From: Planctomycetota bacterium
GTDB taxonomy: Bacteria; Planctomycetota; Phycisphaerae; UBA1845
Length of the DNA: 64,000 nt
NCBI GenBank assembly: GCA_016208685.1
Contig: JACQXM010000025.1
Span: 1-64,000, forward strand
Direction of reading: 5' to 3'
Made by a program: the position numbers and the translations under genes. A model generated the notes under the pieces. That model saw nothing but the letters and a program-made list of their open reading frames with translations. It was not told where the DNA came from and searched no databases. Each line of letters opens with the position of its first letter. The stretch's first letter is position 1. Below, piece by piece: positions 60,857 through 64,000 of this stretch.

Positions 60857-61956
60857 CGTGTGGGGCACGGAGGATTCGGCTGCGTACCAGGGCGTTGATT
60901 CTGGTTCCGGCGGTTGTGGCCTGGTGTGCCGCGCTGCCTGGCGTGGCAGCCCCCGGCGAACCCAGTGTCCATCCCCGCGTGCAGTTCAAGACCACGCACG
61001 GCGACTTTGTGCTAGAGCTGGACGGCGAGAAGGCTCCGCGCACCGTCGCCAACTTCGCCCGCTACGTGGAGGATAGGTTCTACGACGGCACGGTGTTTCA
61101 CCGCGTGCTGAAGGGCAAGTTGATTCAGGGCGGCGTTTACACCGGCAAGATGGAGCCACGCAGCGACGGACTGCGGGACGGGATTGGTAACGAGGCGTCG
61201 GGGCTGACGAACGCGCGGGGTACGATTGCGATGTACCGTGAGCTCGGTCGCCCGGGTTCCGCCGCCGCGGAGTTCTACATCAACCTGTCGGAGAACCATG
61301 CGCTCGACAAGGCACTCGACGGCACTCCGTACACGGTGTTTGGCCGCGTGGTCGAGGGCATGGAAAGCGTCGATCGCATCGGCGGCGTGGCCGTCGGCAC
61401 GCATCCCGCCTATGCCGCGGGCCGGAGCCACGTGGTTCCGCGAGCCGCCGTGGTCATCAGGAGCGCCTCGCTGCTGGCACCCGTGGATCTCGCGGCGCTC
61501 GAGGCCCGGGCTGCCGCGATCGACAAAGAGAGGGACGCCGCCGACCGGGCGCCGGAGCAAAACGCCGCGGCCAACCTCATGCGCGTGGTTGCCGACCTGG
61601 AAAAGGAAACCGGTCGGCCCTTGATCCAGACGCCTTCCGGGCTGCGTTATGCCGACCTTCGTACCGGCAAGGGTGGTTCGCCGACGGAAGAGGACAAGAT
61701 CGAACTGAATTTCCGCGGCATGTTGGCGGACGGCACTATCCTGAACGACACCTTCGAGGATCCCGAGCCGGCGGTCAAGCGCGTCGGGGAGCTGATTCGC
61801 GGCTTGCGCGAGGGTGTCACGAGCATGGGCGAAGGAGGTCGGCGGGTCTTCATCGTTCCGCCTGAACTGGCGTTCGGCGAGGACGGAGTGGCAGGCCGTA
61901 TTCCCCCCAATGCAACCCTGATCTTCGAGGTCGATCTTCTGCGGATCATGCCTTGA
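60853..61956 (+). CDS. Exported dual prolyl isomerase: cyclophilin fused to FKBP
   Basis: 367 residues from ATG 60853 (GGAGAG seven bases upstream). After a signal sequence, residues about 35-215 form a cyclophilin domain ('VQFKTTHGDFVLELDGEKAPRTVANFARYVEDRFYDGTVFHRVLKGKLIQGGVY', 'YRELGRPGSAAAEFYINLSEN'). Residues about 270-367 form an FKBP domain ('DKIELNFRGMLADGTILNDTFEDPEPAVKRVGELIRGLREGV', 'GRIPPNATLIFEVDLLRIM'). Two unrelated isomerase folds in one chain are uncommon in bacteria. It follows a separate FKBP and a separate cyclophilin gene; similar fusions are known in some spirochaetes and protists. Confidence 0.88.
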   Translation: MTCGARRIRLRTRALILVPAVVAWCAALPGVAAPGEPSVHPRVQFKTTHGDFVLELDGEKAPRTVANFARYVEDRFYDGTVFHRVLKGKLIQGGVYTGKMEPRSDGLRDGIGNEASGLTNARGTIAMYRELGRPGSAAAEFYINLSENHALDKALDGTPYTVFGRVVEGMESVDRIGGVAVGTHPAYAAGRSHVVPRAAVVIRSASLLAPVDLAALEARAAAIDKERDAADRAPEQNAAANLMRVVADLEKETGRPLIQTPSGLRYADLRTGKGGSPTEEDKIELNFRGMLADGTILNDTFEDPEPAVKRVGELIRGLREGVTSMGEGGRRVFIVPPELAFGEDGVAGRIPPNATLIFEVDLLRIMP

Positions 61957-62003
61957 AGGTGCGCCAGTTCGCGCCCAGGAGTCCCAGGCGGATCACGTTG
62001 GGC

Positions 62004-62423
62004 ATGGCCGAGCAACCACGGGAGCATGGCGCCGCCGGCGCACTCGACTCCGCGACCCGCGGCCGGGTCGTGCGGCTGGTCCGCGAGTTCACATTCGAAG
62101 CGGCGCACCGTCTTCCCCAGGCGCCACCAGGTCACAAGTGTGTTCGGCTGCACGGCCACAGCTTCCACGTGGAGCTCGCCTGCGAGGGGCCCGTTGATCC
62201 CACAATCGGTTGGCTGCTTGACTTCGCTGAGATTAAGCGTGCCGTGGCCCCCAGCCTGGAACAGCTTGACCACCGCTACCTCAACGAGATCGCCGGGCTC
62301 GAGAACCCCACCGCGGAGAACATCGCGCACTGGCTCTGGCAACGGCTCAAGCCGGAACTGCCCCAGCTCGTTCAGATCACGATCGCCGAGACCTGCACCG
62401 CGCGCTGCGAATACCGCGGGTGA
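62004..62423 (+). CDS. queD: 6-pyruvoyl-tetrahydropterin synthase family protein (QueD-like)
   Basis: 139 residues from ATG 62004; a TTG at 61953 overlapping the preceding stop is an alternative start. Zinc ligands H35, H50 and H52 are in FEAAHR and LHGH, and C46 (KCVRLHGH) is the catalytic Cys. 'PTAENIAHWLWQRLKPELPQLVQITIAETCTARCEY' is the usual C-terminal signature with the Glu-Thr. QueD converts 7,8-dihydroneopterin triphosphate to 6-carboxytetrahydropterin in queuosine synthesis; a PTPS-type pterin role cannot be excluded. It lies 48 bases after the isomerase gene. Confidence 0.85.
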   Translation: MAEQPREHGAAGALDSATRGRVVRLVREFTFEAAHRLPQAPPGHKCVRLHGHSFHVELACEGPVDPTIGWLLDFAEIKRAVAPSLEQLDHRYLNEIAGLENPTAENIAHWLWQRLKPELPQLVQITIAETCTARCEYRG

Positions 62424-62566
62424 CGGCCGATCACCGCTTCGCCGGCGGGCGCCGGGGAGGCGTTACGTCCACACCGTGCGTTTTCCGCCTTTCCGGCTCC
62501 GCGTCGCGGCGTTACGTCCTTGCGTTGCCGCTTCTCGCCGGGGGGAGGCTGCGTTAATCTGCATCC

Positions 62567-63655
62567 ATGCCGCTTGCCGCAATCATGCCTTCTCCGCACG
62601 CACCCATCGAGCTGCGCGAGCTGCCGCTGCCGGAGATGGAGGCGAATTCAGCGCTGCTCAGGGTCGAGTTGAGCGAAGTCTGCGGAACCGATGTACATCT
62701 GCGTGACGGCCGGCTTTCGGGCGTTCCCTATCCGATTATCCCCGGCCACGTGTCTGTCGGAGTGCTGGAGAAGCTCCGCGGGCGTATGACCGACGTGGAG
62801 GGACGGGCCTTTGCCGAGGGTGATCGCGTCACCTTCCTCGACGTACATCGCACGTGTCACCAGTGCTGGTTCTGCCTGGTCGCCAAGGCCTCCACGCGTT
62901 GCCCGCAGCGCAAGGTATATGGCATCACGTACGGAGTAGCCGACGGCCTGACCGGCGGGTGGGCAGAGTACATCTACCTGAAGCCGGGCGTGCGTTGCAT
63001 CTCGATCGCGGGAGTTCCGGGTCGGGTGTACATGGCCGGGGGGTGTTCGCTACCCACAGCGCTGCACGCCATCGAACGTGCCGACATTCGCTTTGCCGAT
63101 ACGGTGCTGGTGCTGGGGGCCGGGCCGGTGGGGCTGTCGGCGGTCGCCCTGGCCGCGCTGCGCGGCGCGGGGCAGGTGCTGTGCATCGGCGCTCCGGCGC
63201 CGCGGCTCGCCCAGGCGGCGCGAATGGGCGCGTCGAGGGCCCTGGACTTCACGGCGCACAGCGAGGCGGAGCGCCTGGGCTGGGTTCGGGAGGCCACCGG
63301 CGGCCGAGGCGCGGACGTGTGCATCGAATGCACCGGCGCACCGGCGGCGGTAGTTCAGGCCATGCGGTTCACCCGCGACGGCGGAACCGTCGTGGTGGTT
63401 GGCCAGTATACGGACCACGGCGAGGTGCCGTTCAATCCGCATCTGGACCTCAATCGCAAGCACCTGGACGTCCGGGGCTGCTGGGGCTCCGACTATTCAC
63501 ACTTTCACCGCGCCGTTGAGCTCCTGCGCAACGAGCGTGCCGCGGCGTTGTGGTCCGGCATGGAGCTCAAGGAGTATCCCCTGGCCCGCGCCGGCGAGGC
63601 GCTGCAGGACGTGGCGACGGCGAAAGTGGTTAAGGCGTTGATCGTTCCCGCATAG
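62567..63655 (+). CDS. Zinc-dependent medium-chain dehydrogenase/reductase
   Basis: 362 residues. Catalytic-zinc residues C39 and H61 are in SEVCGTDVH and PGHVSVG; the Glu that usually follows the His in GHE is Val here. Four cysteines (CHQCWFC...C) form the structural zinc lobe. The Rossmann fold is VLVLGAGPVGLSAVALAALRGA, and 'ECTGAPAAVVQAMRFTRDGGTVVVVGQ' completes it. The substrate is unknown: such enzymes oxidise alcohols, polyols or L-threonine-like compounds with NAD(P). It is separate from queD by 143 bases and probably has its own control. Confidence 0.85.
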   Translation: MPLAAIMPSPHAPIELRELPLPEMEANSALLRVELSEVCGTDVHLRDGRLSGVPYPIIPGHVSVGVLEKLRGRMTDVEGRAFAEGDRVTFLDVHRTCHQCWFCLVAKASTRCPQRKVYGITYGVADGLTGGWAEYIYLKPGVRCISIAGVPGRVYMAGGCSLPTALHAIERADIRFADTVLVLGAGPVGLSAVALAALRGAGQVLCIGAPAPRLAQAARMGASRALDFTAHSEAERLGWVREATGGRGADVCIECTGAPAAVVQAMRFTRDGGTVVVVGQYTDHGEVPFNPHLDLNRKHLDVRGCWGSDYSHFHRAVELLRNERAAALWSGMELKEYPLARAGEALQDVATAKVVKALIVPA

Positions 63656-63780
63656 CACCGCGACATCGCCCCGCGTCGCACCACCTGCGGCACGGCCGGC
63701 CGCCGCCCACGGGGCGCGCCCGCACGGTCCGGCGGGGGCACGCTTCCATGCCGCGGTCCGTTCTTAGGTGCGAGGCCCCA

Positions 63781-63809
63781 TCGACGCCCTTCGGTGCTTG
63801 GACTATAAT
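63781..63809 (+). promoter_or_regulatory. Putative sigma-70 promoter near the window end
   Basis: TCGACG (63781-63786), a 17-base spacer and a perfect TATAAT (63804-63809). It points to a gene continuing beyond the window. Confidence 0.5.
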
Positions 63810-63883
63810 GTCACAGGGTTTGGGACTCTGTTCGGGAGTGGAACATCAACGACTTACGGATTGATGTCACGCCGCCGCCGGCC

Positions 63884-64000
63884 GTGCCACACCGGCTTAC
63901 ACCGCCGCCCCACCCGGTCTACTGGGTGATCGCGGCGTCGCTGGCGGTGATCGCCGCCGTGCTGGTGGTACGCACCGTCGAACCCAGGGGGTTGTCGCTC
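63884..64000 (+). CDS. N-terminal fragment of a membrane protein, partial
   Basis: A reading frame runs to the window end and encodes a Pro-rich short N-terminus and a hydrophobic helix (VIAASLAVIAAVLVV). The first canonical in-frame start is GTG 63884; the same frame is open back to about 63809 ('EWNINDLRIDVTPPP'), but with no ATG/GTG/TTG there. It is probably a single-pass membrane or anchored protein with most of its sequence outside the window. No family can be named. Confidence 0.4.
   Translation, partial: MPHRLTPPPHPVYWVIAASLAVIAAVLVVRTVEPRGLSL

Noticed and set aside
62567-63655. Missing Glu after the zinc-binding His (GHV instead of GHE) as sign of an inactive dehydrogenase
   Set aside because: Other zinc and NAD-binding residues are intact and this position varies in the superfamily, so loss of function cannot be argued from it alone.

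Overview
The window is high-GC bacterial DNA that most likely comes from a planctomycete (Planctomycetota), possibly a Phycisphaerae-type lineage. Several things seen in the sequence point there: dozens of 'DCNGNGxPDECD'-type calcium-binding repeats and dockerin-like tails on secreted enzymes; H-x(n)-DG pseudopilin-like proteins; a CxxCGYxL...CPECG zinc ribbon on a membrane protein; a DUF1111 dihaem oxidoreductase ending in a dockerin-like module; a zinc-finger/Ser-Thr kinase fusion beside an ECF sigma gene; and many small palindromic intergenic repeats. The species cannot be named from the sequence alone. I saw no rRNA, tRNA, CRISPR array, prophage or insertion sequence.

Layout. 0-1.5 kb: the end of a repeat-built secreted protein with a one-base deletion near its stop, plus decayed dockerin-type fragments. 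1.5-5.9 kb (minus strand): a housekeeping block transcribed as SRP RNA - dnaX - ybaB - recR - rpoN. dnaX carries an A10 tract that probably makes two products by slippage. 6.3-8.0 kb: an ECF sigma factor overlapping an anti-sigma-like/H-x-DG fusion. 8.2-11.5 kb (minus): a pseudopilin-like protein and a TMTC-like membrane/TPR protein. 11.9-15.2 kb: a kinase with an anti-sigma-like zinc motif, an ECF sigma factor, and an unrecognised basic Asn/Ser-rich protein with its own terminator. 15.3-17.8 kb: a GT-C glycosyltransferase and a sugar N-acetyltransferase. 17.8-25 kb: a repeat-rich spacer, a tricorn-like protease, a parvulin lipoprotein and a dihaem lipoprotein.

25-41.7 kb is mostly housekeeping: SseB-like, ruvC-ruvA, a ThiO-like oxidase, a zinc-ribbon membrane protein, a VOC protein, RNase D, a Cys-tailed secreted protein, an acyl-CoA ligase, two TPR proteins, a hydrolase-fold lipoprotein without its nucleophile, and pheS-pheT. 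42-55 kb carries exported proteins, ending in a trypsin-like protease and a 2789-residue subtilase-type mosaic. 55-64 kb holds pgi, an MFS-PlsC fusion, a run of prolyl isomerase genes (FKBP, cyclophilin, cyclophilin-FKBP fusion), a QueD-like enzyme, a zinc dehydrogenase and the start of a membrane protein.

The most notable observations are the dnaX slippage site with the linked SRP RNA, the orphan basic protein beside a kinase/sigma pair, the dual-family prolyl isomerase cluster, the modular duplication in the giant protein, and dispersed repeats that have been absorbed into coding sequence. All functions are inferred from motifs read by eye; no database search was run.
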